Shown one piece after another: positions 11,128 through 22,605 of a stretch of 64,000 nucleotides of DNA. Position 1 is the first letter of the stretch, and every line of letters begins with the position of its first letter. The DNA is from Epiperipatus broadwayi (lineage: Eukaryota > Onychophora > Udeonychophora > Euonychophora > Peripatidae). Location of the stretch: the NCBI GenBank assembly GCA_028023455.1, contig JAQFVV010000151.1, forward strand, positions 2,971,097 to 3,035,096, read 5' to 3'. The notes under the pieces are model-generated. The model searched no databases and was not told the origin of the DNA. It saw only the letters and a program-made list of their open reading frames with translations. A program made the translations under genes and the position numbers.

Positions 11128-11420
11128 ATCATCATCATCATCAACCATTATCAATCCACTGCAAGATGAAAATCCCTCCAAGTTCAAACCATCTTCTCTG
11201 ATCTTTAGCTTATCTCCTCCACATCACTCCTGCACACTTTCTTATTTCATCCATCCATCTCACATGTTGTCTCTTTCTGGGTCTTTTACAATCTCTTGAA
11301 ATCCAGTTTAAGATTTCAATTTCTATCTATTATCATCTCTTCTAGCAATATGTCCAGCCTAACTTCACTTTAGTCTTTTAACTTTTTCAATAAGGTCAGT
11401 AACACTTGTTTGTTCTCTTA
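11128..11420 (-). pseudogene. LINE-R 3' end fragment, minus strand
   Basis: On the minus strand this reads the C-terminal end of a LINE protein followed by its 3' UTR and a TGA-repeat tail (ATCATCATCATC on the plus strand). Landmarks on the plus strand are CCACTGCAAGATGAA, CCATCCATCTCACATG, TCTTTTACAATCTCTTG and GCAATATGTCC. The best coding copy is at 12.6 kb. Short trinucleotide tails of this kind are typical of RTE-like elements, so that clade is inferred. Confidence 0.7.
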
Positions 11421-12494
11421 CCCATATATACATAATATTTAGTTCAAACCAAAAGCCTACATAATAAATATTACTTAAAATATGATCAATCATAGATGCG
11501 AAGCTCCTAATAATTTTACAACCATCAACATAGAATATAAAAAAAATCTTAAACAATATTTAAGATCATTCATATAAATACTAAAAAGCATAGGTGATGA
11601 AATATTTACTTCAAGAAATACCTAAACTACAATCATATATGCTATATATAACATATACTTATAACTATTAAGGAAAAACTCAAAATAAATTTTAATGTTA
11701 AAAGAAAATCCTATTCTGTATAATTTGTAAAGAATGTAATGATCAACTTTATCAAAGGCTTTTCATAAATCAAAATAAATGACATTCAAATTACTGCTGA
11801 TCTCAATCACATGTGTATTGTGATCACACATAATAAAATGATTGATTTCCACTGATTTATTGTGAATGAATTCATGTGCTGTGAAGATGATCTACTTACA
11901 TTAGCAAGGGTTTTGTTATAAACATACATCTCAAATATATGCAACAAAATTAAATCTTCAGTTATTACTACAAATTCAATAGCCTTTTTTTTACAAATTT
12001 GGGACCATCTCGGCTCACTTAAGAACACCAGGAAAAATGCAAATATTTAACAAATAATTAAATCTGAAGGCAAGATTTTTTGTAAAATGGAATGTTATTT
12101 TGGCCTAAACTAGAAGGAATTTTAAGGTGACTTTATGGGAACAATAATCATCAGTAATCAGATTAAGCATTCAATAAACAATAGAAGTATAAAGTATGAC
12201 AGTTTAAAAATAAAATATGAATTGTGAATGTAATTCAGTAAAATGCTTAAAAAGATTTCCATAATTAAGAAAGAACCATGTTTTATTTGAATATTTTTGG
12301 TAGTAACAAAAACGGTTATACATCGTCATTCTATTTCTTCACTTTATTCACTGAGAATATAATAATGTTTATAAAAAAAGAAAACTAAAGAAATTAAGAG
12401 TAAGTATATCATAGTATTAAGTATGCATATGATATAAAATTAATTGCAAATTCAGAAAAAGAAATGAATAAAAAGTTTAAGATCTTGAATATGA

Positions 12495-12870
12495 TTCATC
12501 ATCATCATCAACCATTATCAGTCCACTGCAGGATGAAGGTCTCTCCAAGTTCAATCCATTTTTTCCTATCTTTAGCTTCTCTTCTCCACATCACCCTCTG
12601 CACACTTTCTTATTTCATCCATCCATCTCACATGTGGTCTCTTTCTGAGTCTTTTACAATCTCTTGGAATCCAGTTTAAAATTTCAATTGTCCATCTATT
12701 ATCATCTCTTCTAGCAATATGTCCATCCCAACTCCACCTCAGTCTTTTAATTTTTTCAATGAGGTCAGTAATATCCGTTTGTTCTCTTACCCATACATTG
12801 CATTTTCGATCTCTTCTTGTTACTCCCAACATGCATCTCTCCATACTTCTTTGAGTGGTCTGAAGTATAG
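12495..12870 (-). pseudogene. LINE-R C-terminal fragment with 3' tail, minus strand
   Basis: The minus strand encodes, at 12572-12844, a segment with MLGVTRRDRK, VREQTDITDLIEKIKRLRW, GHIARRDDNRWTIEILNWIP and GRPxxRW-like HVRWMDEIRK. This is the conserved C-terminal block that follows the polymerase in many LINE endonuclease-reverse transcriptases, in which the order RDR, WAGHIARRxDxRW, RPxxRWxD is typical. An ATC-repeat tail is at the left. Polymerase and endonuclease are absent because of 5' truncation. Confidence 0.85.
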
Positions 12871-12984
12871 TCTTTTAAATTAAAAATAAATATTAATAAG
12901 ACTAAGATAATGGTAGTGGATAAATAAAAGATAAAAGGATTGATAGGGATGTAAATAAATAATAAAAGTTTCCCACAATTTGAG

Positions 12985-13530
12985 AAATTTTGTTACCTGA
13001 GGAGTATGATTTGTGATGCCAATGGACAACTTGTAGAAATTAAAGAGAATAATGTTAGCAAAAGGTGCTTAAAGTTTTTATTACTAAACAAACTTATTGG
13101 TATAAAAAATAGAATATTTGTCAGAATCTTCACTTGGAGTATATTGACATATGGATGTGGAACTTGGTCTTTGAAAAACAGGAAAGAACAAAATTGGAAG
13201 AAATGTAAATGTGACTTTGGAAAAGATTAAGTAGAATGAATTGAATAAAAAAGAAAGCTAATGATAATATATTAACAGAACTTGGAATAAAAAGAGATCT
13301 CCTGAACATGATCAAAATGAGAGAGATTACATTTTTGGGACATATTTTAAAGCATGATAGTTTTTTATAGAATATTTTAAAAAACAAAATTTTGGGAAGA
13401 TGTTTAAGAAGCAGATCAAGAATATCTTATCTTTAAAATGTATTCAGTGAAATAGGATGTTTTTCATATGGAAATAAGAAAAGAATTCCTGAAGATAGAA
13501 TGATATGGCTGCAATGGCAAGCCATTGCCT
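12985..13530 (+). pseudogene. LINE reverse transcriptase C-terminal fragment
   Basis: Readings in several frames contain NRIFVRIFTWSILTYGCGTW, matching the LINE motif block RxxxxxxxWSVLLYGCETWT downstream of the polymerase. A stretch corresponding to the IRK-to-LKHD region lies further on (MREITFLGHILKHDS). It also resembles the 53.4 kb fragment. Stops and frameshifts break it at least three times. It is probably from the same broad group as LINE-R but is a different copy. Confidence 0.65.
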
Positions 13531-13634
13531 TTAGAAACTCGTGATGATTATGAAAAGAACCAGTGAGAAAGTCTTTATGGATAGATTTATACAGACTATA
13601 TATTTCATTTTATTATTATAAATATATAATTTAA

Positions 13635-13920
13635 GGTAATGTTATAACCAACTGAGCTATTCTATTCTCATGAATCTAAAGAGATACATTCAATTCTCAT
13701 GTTCTCATGTTAGTGACGTCACTGGTTACGCCACCTAAAAAAGAGAGAAGAATACCAATCTAAATGTTGTGCTATATACTAACCTGTGTGCTAATACTTG
13801 CAGTTGAATGTATTTGGAAAGTTTAAACAAATTTTGAATGGTTCTACATACATTCAATATTTAATATTAGATCATGGAAATAATCCAACCTATAATTGCT
13901 ATTAAAATGCCAGCATCATC
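13635..13920 (+). repeat. SINE-A copy, plus orientation
   Basis: A decayed tRNA-like head (ACCAACTGAGCTATTC, later GATACATTCAATTCTC) precedes the SINE-A body: GTCACTGGTTACGCC, AGAGAGAAGAATACC, GTGCTATATACTAACCTGTG, AATACTTGCAGTTGAATGTA and a tail near GGAAATAATCCAAC. The 14.1 kb copy lies inverted to it about 200 bp away. Confidence 0.65.
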
Positions 13921-14094
13921 AACCTTCAGACAACCAATGCCTATAGCGATCCTTGCTTCTCTACTGAATCTCTAGTACAATTTATCCATGATTGCATCCT
14001 ATTCAACAAATCCTTGAAAAAATACTTTTATGGTAAAAATATCAATAATATTTTGCACAATTTTTGAGTTTTATTTACTTCTGTTGGTTTTACA

Positions 14095-14240
14095 ATTTGA
14101 AACTTTATTTAAGCTTTCCAAATACATTCAACTGTTTGTAATAGCACACAGGTTAGTATTAAACATATTTCAACTGATATTAGTTTTCCCTCTTCTTCAA
14201 TCCTTTGCTGACCTGACCAGCATGAGCACTATCATGGGAA
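14095..14240 (-). repeat. SINE-A copy, minus orientation
   Basis: It reads AAACTTTATTTAAGC, ACATTCAACTGTTTGTAATA, GCACACAGGTTAGTATTAAA and CTTCTTCAATCCTTTGCTGA. This is the reverse of the SINE-A body and partners the plus-strand copy at 13.6 kb. A 114-residue reading that begins upstream crosses it and is not a gene. Confidence 0.6.
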
Positions 14241-14334
14241 TTGAACATTCTAAGATTAGATGGGATCAATTTCATGTGTCCATTTGTATTTTAAATCTTT
14301 TCCATGTATTTGATCAGTACATGCAATCTTTCCA

Positions 14335-14440
14335 TTTCCAAAGTGTTAACTGTGAAGTGAACCCGGGCCACTGAGAAGCGAACCCGAGCCAGCTGCTTGG
14401 AAGGAGCTATGCTAACCACTAGGCTTGACTACAGAGCACT
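14335..14440 (-). repeat. tRNA-derived SINE or tRNA pseudogene
   Basis: Read on the minus strand, CCTAGTGGTTAGCATAG matches a Pol III A box. GCTCGGGTTCGCTTC, about 30 bases on, matches a B box. A second GGCCCGGGTTCACTTC follows, as if the B-box arm were duplicated. No clean acceptor stem, so a SINE head is more likely than a working tRNA. Confidence 0.55.
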
Positions 14441-14744
14441 TTTAATTTCATTAAGTTGGATATCTTTATAATCTGGGCATATTGATTTAGTGAAACTATT
14501 GGTTAAATTCCTCTGTTGCAAACTTCTTTAGGAATAAAAACTTTGAAAGATCTTTTGTGTGAACCATAGAATGAATTGAATGATTTTTGTTATTATAAAA
14601 CTTTGTAAAAGACTAGGAAAAATAACTGACCAATCCTGAGTTAATATGTGTAGCTGACAATTTAAGAGCAATTGGATTTGATCTATTTTCCAGTAGATAA
14701 AGAATTGATGCAATGAGATGTACTGTGGCTTCTCCTTTATTGGA

Positions 14745-15390
14745 ATCACATTTACCTTCCCATTACATTCTCCACTCTAAGTTTTTCCCATATTCTTCTC
14801 TATCATGCTCCATCCCACTTCCACAACATTATCTTTGTCCATTCTATGGCCTTTATATCTAGATCTCCCTCGTCTTTTTCCAAACCCAGCATATCAAGAA
14901 CCCACTTTCTGTATAATTACTTTGTTTATATTTATTCACCCATAACTTCATTATTTATACCTTTTTTGCTTGTAGGCATTTATATTCAATTAACAGATGT
15001 CTAATATTTTCTGTACCTTCCTTAAATAACTTGTAGACTAAATTACCCACATTTTTTCACTTATGTGTATATTCCTTTGATGCTAACGATCCTGTTTGAG
15101 TCTTAAACAGTAAACTACTTTTCTTGCTATTATCATAAATTAACTCATGCCCAATATTCTGTTTATTTCTATATATATTTAAACTCTTTTTATTCTCCAA
15201 ACTAGTTCTCCATCTTTCCAATTCTCTATTTTTTATTTATGCATCTATTCTTCTATCCCATTCTTTGCTACTATAACATGCAACAATTCTCATAATGCAA
15301 TCATGCCAACATTTTGTATAAGTGTATTGACATAAATTCTTTATCCAAATCTTCTGCACATCATATTATCTTTCTCACTTCTCTTGTAGT
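14745..15390 (-). pseudogene. LINE-X 3' fragment, minus strand
   Basis: Plus-strand text matches the inverse of the 24.9-28.1 kb copy. It covers the zinc-knuckle region (CAATTAACAGATGTCTAATA on the plus strand), the basic region and further upstream coding sequence, ending near the VRRIL-type stretch at about 15.36 kb. It is more degraded than the 4.2 and 7.6 kb copies and lacks an open frame. About 650 bp of the 3' end survive. Confidence 0.75.
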
Positions 15391-15489
15391 GTGTCCTTAA
15401 AAGAAGAAATGCAGTAACTCTCTCTGGTGACAAATGAGATAAATAAATCTAAGCAATGAATTATAATACAATAAATAGTTAGTAATAAA

Positions 15490-16100
15490 CATAATGATAT
15501 TTGTCTGAAGTGGTTGGTATGCAAGTTATGGATTCAGGTTTTACACTTGTGGATTAAATTGTATAGTTTTATATTGATAAATATTGAACAAATGATGAAG
15601 ACATATGTGAGATACTGAAATCTGGATCAATGAAAGAATGAATGCTGATTCAGCTTGAAATGTGCATTTTGGGAGTGTACATTATTTCTTCGGATATCTT
15701 TATTCATGTTTTCAAGAGTGTATGGTAGACTGGAGATTTGTGGATAAAAGTATGAAAGGGAATTGTTCATGTGTTTATATGTAATTTTAAAAATTGTCAT
15801 ATTAATCTTTAACAGAAATTTAAAGTTTATATCTGGGCTAGGAATAATTTTTGATCTGATAAATAATTATTAACAATCATGAATGTTTTGGTCTGAAATG
15901 GTTGGTGTTGAAGTTGTGGGTACAAAAGACTTTGACACTTATAAATTAAAGTGTAAAATATCATTTGATATTGATAACAGAAGGAATGTTGAAAACATAG
16001 GAGAAAATTTGAGATCTGGGCCAACTAATGAGGGTTGCTTCCAATGCCGATTTTGGAGATTAATTAAACCTTTTTCAGACGACTCAGTGGAGATTTGAAC
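15490..16100 (+). repeat. Diverged direct duplication, spacing about 390 bp
   Basis: TTTGTCTGAAGTGGTTGGTA near 15500 returns at about 15890 as TTGGTCTGAAATGGTTGGTG. Both are followed by an ACACTT-GATTAAA block. Later a GATCTGG segment with TTCAGCTTGAAATGTGCATT, or the matching TTGCTTCCAATGCCGATT, lies at matching distance. The origin is unknown. The 71-residue reading at 15883-16098 lies within unit 2 and is not credible as a gene. Confidence 0.6.
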
Positions 16101-16377
16101 TGTATCTTTTAAAAAATTAGGTTGGCTGCTGATATAAAATATATTAATCTGTTAATTATTATTTGATTTACAAGGGTCAAACTTTCAATGTCCACAACTT
16201 TGACCCCATCCATTTTAGATAAATCTATTAATGATTATTCCTAATCATTTATTAGGTTAATGATTGTCATATCATTTGTAACTCAGATATAAACTTTTTC
16301 CAGTTAAAGATAAATATATTTGTTGTTAATTAAATGTAAATATAAGGAATAATTAATTTAACTCGCTCTTTTTCCAT

Positions 16378-16557
16378 GTAAATCACAATCTAACAATACG
16401 ACTATTGTATAAATTAGAGAAACATTAAAATAATATAAAACCCTATTGCCAAGCACTTTCAATTCGTTTGATGACTCAAACTGGCGATACCGTTTTATAT
16501 TATTTCAATGATTCCCTGTATTATACAATAGTAATATTGTTAAATTGTGATTTATAT
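16378..16557. mobile_element. MITE-like palindromic element (about 180 bp)
   Basis: Terminal arms are TAAATCACAATCTAACAATA with GACTATTGTATAA on the left, and the inverse TTATACAATAGT, ATATTGTTAAATTGTGATTTA on the right. An inner stem pairs AAAATAATATAAAAC with GTTTTATATTATTT. No coding capacity. TA flanks are possible but cannot be proven as a target duplication in such AT-rich sequence. Confidence 0.8.
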
Positions 16558-16589
16558 TTTATAATAACGGATATTGGATATTACTTTTC

Positions 16590-16800
16590 CATGTATAATC
16601 TTTTTTTTTTTTTTTTAGATATAAGATTGTAATCATTTTTATCCTTATATTTTCATGCTTTCTAATCATATTTTTTTTCCATATGTCATAGCATCGGCCG
16701 GTACGCGAACCCACAACCGTCTGCAAACAACTACTTGCTTGCAAGGCGGCTGCGATGATCTCGCTGCCTATTATCAAAGACCTTTGTAAAAATTAAATTC
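16590..16800 (-). repeat. SINE-C copy, minus strand (tRNA-derived)
   Basis: The minus strand has a tRNA-like head (AGGCAGCGAGATCATCGCAG as A-box region, GTTGTGGGTTCGCGTACC as B box). The shared 3' part CCGATGCTATGACATATGG and an A-rich tail follow. The 28.6 and 34.3 kb copies share the same end. The local GC content is clearly above that of its neighbours, consistent with a recent tRNA-derived insertion. Confidence 0.8.
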
Positions 16801-16809
16801 CAAATTAAA

Positions 16810-18110
16810 TTGGGATGGTAACTTAAGAAATTATAATAAAAATAAACTTAGCGATCTTCCTTTGAATAATTTTTTTGAAGATCAGTTTTAACTAAAATTA
16901 TTTATTATACGTAAGTACAATGCATATTAGATGTTTATAGAATGAATTAGATAATTGTAGCTTGCCATTGAAGAATATGTATGTATGAATGTGTGCGCAT
17001 GCGTCGAATATTTAATCTTTAGAAATTGCAGTAGGATTTTTTTTGCGTTGTTTATAGTGAGAGAAGTTGGGATTAATATAATTTGCAATTCTTTGATGAT
17101 AAAGAACTTATTAATTTGTGGTAAAGGTTCAAAACTCTAGATAATTCAGCAATTTGTCCAAAGTGGAATTGCTGACTCGTAACTGCCCCAGTGATTGCTC
17201 AAAATAAAACTTACTAATTTATAATGATTATTTAATACTAAATATTAACGAGAACAGTACATTAAATATTCTTCCTTTTTTAAAAAATACATCTAACACA
17301 ACGTAATAAAAGATTAATTAGACTGTTGCTCGCGATTACATTAGTACGCCCATTCATCAATATCTTTTTCTTAACGGATTGTTGGAAATCTTGGAAATCT
17401 TAATTAAAGCAACTTAATGGATTTGTAGAAAGTCCAGACAGATTGCTGACGCTTAAGAGAAATGCTTTTAGTAAATAATCCTCCTCACTAAAACTTTCAG
17501 CTTTTCTTCCGAAATTTATTAATAAGGATCTACTTTCAAAAATGCCATAAAATTAAGCTCATCCAATTAGAGAAAATCGTGCTATAATTAGAAAAATATA
17601 TATACTATTGATACTATATGTTTAACGATTTTTCATAAAAAATAAATAGAATAACAGAAATGAATCTAAATATAAAAATTTCTGAAAAGAGTAAATAAAT
17701 TTTAAAGGGGAGGAATACATATATTATTGATTACTGTATGATTAGGTAGACATTTGACAGCTAACTGACCTAAGCAAACAGGTTAGCCAATACGTACGTG
17801 TATGCGAGCACGTTTCGTCAGCAGGTACCCACAAATGCTTTTAGGCAATTAACGTTTAAGCGGAATGTAAAAGGTACCCTCGTTGTGTTTAAAATGTTGA
17901 TTAATCATTTTTCTCGTTAAAAAGGTAAAATATAGTAAAGAAAAAAAAATTCAACACAATTTTATACAATAGGGATAAAAGTTAAATAAGCAAACATATA
18001 TATATATATTGTTGGAATAAAATTAAAATATGTAAGTTATACGAACTGTAATGTTAGATTATTAAAATTAAAATAAGTAATCGAATAGTTTTTTTGTTTG
18101 AGAATAGATA
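16810..18110. other. AT-rich stretch without recognised features
   Basis: I found no credible reading frame, RNA gene or repeat shared with the rest of the window. Only simple A/T runs and a short TA microsatellite near 18.0 kb are evident. Confidence 0.5.
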
Positions 18111-18114
18111 AAAG

Positions 18115-18200
18115 TTAGAGCCTGTGAAATTGGAATCGATACGAGGATACACTACTGCTGCACTAAGCCACTTTGGATTTAATTGCCTTATGAATTAATA
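18115..18200 (-). repeat. tRNA-like sequence
   Basis: The minus strand reads AGTGGCTTAGTGCAGCAG (A-box-like) and, about 20 bases on, CGTATCGATTCCAATTTC (B-box-like). The spacing is shorter than in a normal tRNA and no acceptor stem is evident, so a decayed SINE head or tRNA pseudogene is the most that can be said. Confidence 0.4.
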
Positions 18201-18270
18201 GTCTAAAATAATAACAAACAGCAATTCTTAAGTATGGCATTTCCAAGTTCATACACAAAAAAAGAAAAAC

Positions 18271-18291
18271 GAAAGAGAGAGAGAGAGAGAA
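18271..18291 (+). repeat. GA microsatellite
   Basis: A run of about ten GA dinucleotides within an A-rich stretch. Confidence 0.9.
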
Positions 18292-18964
18292 AGATAGCAA
18301 AAAACCCTCTATAAATGAGTTTTGTAAACACAGGCTATTTTTTTTATTCATTTGATATTTTATGATGTAATATATTTCTGTGGATTGTTATTATAATAAA
18401 GAATAGAAATGAGATAATATCCATGTAAATAGAGATAACATTTAGCTTTTGGTGTTGCCAAGAAATTATCAATTACTACTAATTAACAATTCCTGAGTTT
18501 AAATAAATCTTTTCATTAGCTTATAACAGTTCTTTTGTTGGAATATTTTGTTAAAGTTCTTATGATGTTGTCTTTTAATCTCTTCAGCAAATTTCAAAGT
18601 ACTCCAATATCATGTCTAATTGTGTCTCTCCAATATATTCTATTCTCTATTATATCAACTGACATTATGCCTTTCTCTAGGAAATAAATTTCATTAAGAA
18701 AAGCTGTATTGATATTAAATCTTGACACTCCTTATCACTCCCATCTGATCTTAAAAAGTTTGTATCTAGTTCATACATTCTGTGCACTTATAATTAGAAA
18801 AAAATAGATTTATGATACTTACTTTTAATACTATCATTACTTCTTGCTTTATCAATACTAATGATATTATTATTAGTATTATTAATTCCAGAATGATTTT
18901 TAACTTTTCTTATAGCAATATAATTCAAAATAAAACATTCATTGTGTGTACTAAGGAAAGCTTA

Positions 18965-19112
18965 TTCTCTCCTCCTCTTCCTTCTTCCTCCTCCTTTTCT
19001 TTCTTCTTCCTCCATCTTTTCTTTCTTCCTCTTCATCTTCCTTCTTCCTACCCCTCTTCCTTGTCCTCTTTCTCCTCCTTCTTCCTCGTCCTCTTCTTCT
19101 TGTTTTTATTAT
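18965..19112 (+). repeat. Polypyrimidine tract, about 150 bp
   Basis: Almost pure C/T on the plus strand, built from irregular TCC, TTC and CTCTT units, with only a few purines. The long readings through it (rich in Ser, Phe, Leu, Pro) are composition artefacts. Homopurine-homopyrimidine tracts of this length can form triplex DNA under superhelical stress. Confidence 0.9.
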
Positions 19113-19134
19113 TGTTTCTATCATTAAAATGATT

Positions 19135-20600
19135 AATCTGATAGATGAGACAACCTAGACAGACTATGTGAGACAGTTCATTTTAGACCACATTTTCTAG
19201 GTCCTTTCATTTCCATGTGTAGAGGAATACCTAAATAAGGTTGCCTAAACATACAATCTTTAACTGCCAAAACTCCCATCTCAATTGAAATCCATGTCCA
19301 AACTGATTCATTAGTGATTGTACTTCATCAAGAGAAGATCATAATTAGAAACTACAAGCCCATTAAACATTCCTCCATCATTGCTTTCTTAATTTTCAAA
19401 AATTTGAACAAAAAAAATGGAAAAGGTAATTGAAGTCAGAAATTCTTTGAAAGTAATTAGAAAAATGGAAATATTGTTGCAGAAACACAACTCATTGTCA
19501 AAGTTAGTTTAAAGATATTCCCTATGGCATGAGAGGCTAATGATGAACCAGCCCTATAATAACTTAAGTGGTAGAAAAAAAGAGGGGAAACAGAAAAGGC
19601 TGTTAGTGTCAGAAACAATATATAGCTTTTGATGAACTAACAACTTATTCTACTAGACAACAGGGATTCTTGGTTATGCATTGTTTATTTGTTATTCACA
19701 GTTAGCCTTTGTATCTAAAGGCCATTCCATTATTTTCCACCTGTGGACCCCATCAATAGTCTGAGCACAGTACACAACACAAATGATCTACTAAAATTAA
19801 AACATTCAAATTTTTGTATTTACAGATAGAAACTTTATTTGCTGGCTTAGGATAAATTTTGTAATCAAGATTTAACAGACTTCTATCAAACAGATTTTTT
19901 TACAATTTTGTGCACATGTTAGAAATTGACAGCAGTGTAATATGATAATGAAATATTTCCAGTGATCACCTGATTTGTTTACTATAAAGAAATTTGTGGA
20001 TCAAATTTCAAACATGTTGATATCAGCTCAGTAAGTTTTCAGACTGTATTTTATTGCAAAGAGATATAATTTCTTGAAATGGGGTAAAAATCAAATAAAT
20101 GTAGATATGGATAAAAGCTGCATAGTATTTTACTCTAGAAAATCTGACATAATAATGTTTTATTATATATATGTGTGTGTCTGTGGCTCTAAAATTATAA
20201 CCAACAACAATCAAAGAGATCTAGAAATAATATTTTCTAATAAATAGCTTTTTCTACAACCATTTTTATATTCTTTTCCAATTTCCTTTTCAATGTCTTT
20301 ACATATTCTTTTTATTTCATCATCATCATCATGATTACTAATTAGTATACAATTGCTAAAAATCTAACATGTACAGGAGTGCTACTCAGAAAATCTTATT
20401 TTTCTTTGGCCTAAATTAATTTCACCACCTTTACATCCTCACTCATAATTACAAATATTTACAACCACTTCACTCTTTCTTTCTACAACTCATTATCGTT
20501 ACCTAACAAAATCCAATAACATCTCATATTTACTTTTGTCTTCTAATGATAATTTTCCATTTTTGCTAGATTATTAATGCTCAATATTCTTCAAAAAGTG
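19135..20600. other. Stretch without recognised genes
   Basis: I see no supported gene or family member. A short CATCATCATCATCATGATT-like run near 20.32 kb resembles a LINE-R tail but lacks the adjoining 3' UTR. Confidence 0.4.
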
Positions 20601-20629
20601 TAATAACTACTCTTTCTTGTTGCATTGCC

Positions 20630-21015
20630 AAATGTATATCATATAATACTAAATCATCCATACACTTTACTATGGTTAAACAATGTTTTATATATCACCC
20701 TCTTTTACAGTTTACTGTTTCGATTGCCCCAGCAATCTTCTTCAGAAATTTTATATCTCCTAACTTCAAATGTTAAATTCAAATTTTTAAATTTTTACCA
20801 TTATACTTTTTCGGGTACTAAAAGTTCAGGGGGGTGGGTGGATAAAAGTATAATGGTAAACTTTTTAAAATTTGAATTTAGCAGTTGAAGTTAGGAGATA
20901 TAAAAGTTCTGAAGAAGATTGCTGGGGCAATCAAAAACTGTAAACTGTAAGAGGGTGTTAAATAAAGCATTGTGTAATAGTAGTAAAATGCATGGATGAT
21001 TTAGTATTATAAGTC
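20630..21015. mobile_element. FB3 foldback element, full copy
   Basis: The left arm runs from TAATACTAAATCATCCAT through CAATGTTTTATATATCACCC, GATTGCCCCAGCAATCTTCT, TCTCCTAACTTCAA and ACCATTATACTTTT. The right arm repeats it inverted: AAAAGTATAATGGTAAAC, GAAGTTAGGAGATATAAAAG, AGAAGATTGCTGGGGCAATC and ATGGATGATTTAGTATTATA. Arms are about 170 bp each around a 30 bp G-rich centre (GGGGGGTGGGTGG). No coding capacity. Confidence 0.9.
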
Positions 21016-21410
21016 TCAATATTCCAACTCCAATAATTTTGTTGACAATATGATGATTGAATTAATATTCTCAGACCTGGAAAATAATGCTTCTGTTAGT
21101 ACAATTTTTTTTTCTTCTGATAAACTCAGAGAAAATAGTGACCTTAAAAAAAAATAACATATGTGTTTGAGAAGAAATATTTTAATAATTGTATTTGACC
21201 ATGTGGATAAATCTTAAATATGAAAGTTCAATCAAAATGCAAAATAGAGATTTAAGATCTTATCTGCAAAAAAAAACTAATTCTATAACTAGTTGAATTG
21301 AAAATTTTATCATCTTTTTTCATCTTAGGATCAATGTTATATAAAGCTTTATATATATGATAATCAAAACAAGTTATAAATTTCGTAACTTGCTTTTAAG
21401 CTTGCATTTT

Positions 21411-21616
21411 ATGATCACTAGATGGAGCTTACCAATCAGCTTCAAACAAGCTTTGTTTACATAAATCCCGAAAGAGATAGAATTCAAAATCTTTATCGTT
21501 GTCACCCACCTTGAAACCATGGGTGACAATGATAGAGATTTTGAATTCTATCTCTTTCAGCATTTATGTAAACAAACCTTGTTTGGAGCTGATTGGTAAG
21601 CTCCATCTAGTGATCA
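21411..21616. mobile_element. FB2 foldback hairpin, small unit
   Basis: The left arm TGATCACTAGATGGAGCTTA through TTTGTTTACATAAAT and GATAGAATTCAAAATCTTTA to GTCACCCA is repeated inverted to TAAGCTCCATCTAGTGATCA. Arms are about 97 bp with an 11-base loop, so this is nearly a perfect long hairpin. The ends (GATCACTAGATGGAGCTTA) are a variant of those of the larger unit that starts 14 bases to the right. Confidence 0.9.
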
Positions 21617-21629
21617 TATATATATATAT

Positions 21630-22351
21630 GATCAATAGATGGAGCTTTACCAAGACCTCCAAACAAGCGTATTTGTTTACATAAACGTCAGAGTCAATAT
21701 TCACTGTCTCTTTCATTTTGCTCCACCCTCAGATCAGATGATTTCAAGCTGATTTGCTCTCATCAGTGAAGGGATAGGAGTTAGAAACTAAACCTAAATA
21801 TTAACTCCAAGCGTTTATGCAAAAAGTTTCTATCAGTTTGCAAGCATGAATTTTTTAGACACCTAAATGTCTTCAAACTCAGCCTATCAAACTAGATAGC
21901 TATGTGGGTCTGATAACAGTTCAGTTTCTCCACATAATCAAAGCTTCTGCAATCTATATCATTGCAAGAAAACTTTAAAGGTACATTTATAAAAAACAAA
22001 ACAAGTTTTATATACGTAAAAACCTGCTATCGCTTGTATTAATGATCAATACATGGAGCTTTACCAAGACCTCCAAACAAGCTATCTAATTTGATAGGCT
22101 GAGTTTGAAGACATTTAGGTGTCTAAAAAATTCATGCTTGCAAACTGATAGAAACGTTTTGCATAAACGCTTGGAGTTAATATTTAGGTTTAGTTTCTAA
22201 CTCCTATCCCTTCACTGATGAGAGCAAATCAACTTGAAATCAGCTGATCTGAGGGTGGAGCAAAATGAAAGAGACAGTGAATATTGACTCTGATGTTTAT
22301 GTAAACAAATACGCTTGTTTGGAGGTCTTGGTAAAGCTCCATCTATTGATC
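21630..22351. mobile_element. FB2 foldback, large unit with 271-bp arms
   Basis: The left arm 21630-21900 and right arm 22081-22351 are near-identical inverted copies of equal length, starting GATCAATAGATGGAGCTTTA and meeting an inner AGATAGC/GCTATCT boundary. The 180 bp spacer ends with a second copy of the element start plus flanking sequence. That 91 bp segment (21992-22082) is inverted relative to 22313-22403, which includes DNA outside the right arm. The arrangement implies at least one hairpin-mediated duplication or inversion. No open frame of credible length. Confidence 0.9.
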
Positions 22352-22414
22352 ATTAATACAAGCAATAGCAGGTTTTTACATATATAAAACTTGTTTTGTT
22401 TTTCATATATATAT

Positions 22415-22605
22415 AATGCTTATACTAAATCTATTAGAAAGCACAATATTTTTACCATACAATACTAAATTGTCCATGCACTTTATTACTGTTACACAAT
22501 GCTTTATTTACCATGCTTTTTTCAGTTTCGATTGCCCCAACAGTCTTCTTCAGAACTTCATATCTCTAGCCTCAACTGCAATATTTTTAGTTAGTATTAT
22601 TTCTT
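22415..22605 (+). mobile_element. FB3 left half
   Basis: ACAATACTAAATTGTCCATG, TTACACAATGCTTTATTTAC, GATTGCCCCAACAGTCTTCT, TCAGAACTTCATATCTC and CCTCAACTGCAA correspond to the left arm at 20.6 kb. There is no matching right arm, so the copy is truncated or solo. Confidence 0.75.

Noticed and set aside
10930-11299. Overlapping readings on both strands near 11 kb as genes
   Set aside because: They span a 104 bp tandem pair, a homopolymer run and a LINE-R 3' end with ATC repeats, and do not resemble proteins.
14030-14374. 114-codon hydrophobic reading as a gene
   Set aside because: It overlaps a SINE-A copy and a tRNA-like SINE, and has no family motif.
14335-14440. Functional tRNA gene
   Set aside because: A and B boxes are recognisable but no acceptor stem or clean anticodon arm closes. 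The same was true of the tRNA-like pieces at 6.9, 18.1, 34.3 and 44.0 kb.
18812-19132. 106-codon Ser/Phe/Leu-rich reading as a membrane protein
   Set aside because: It is produced by the polypyrimidine tract. Several frames are open for the same reason.
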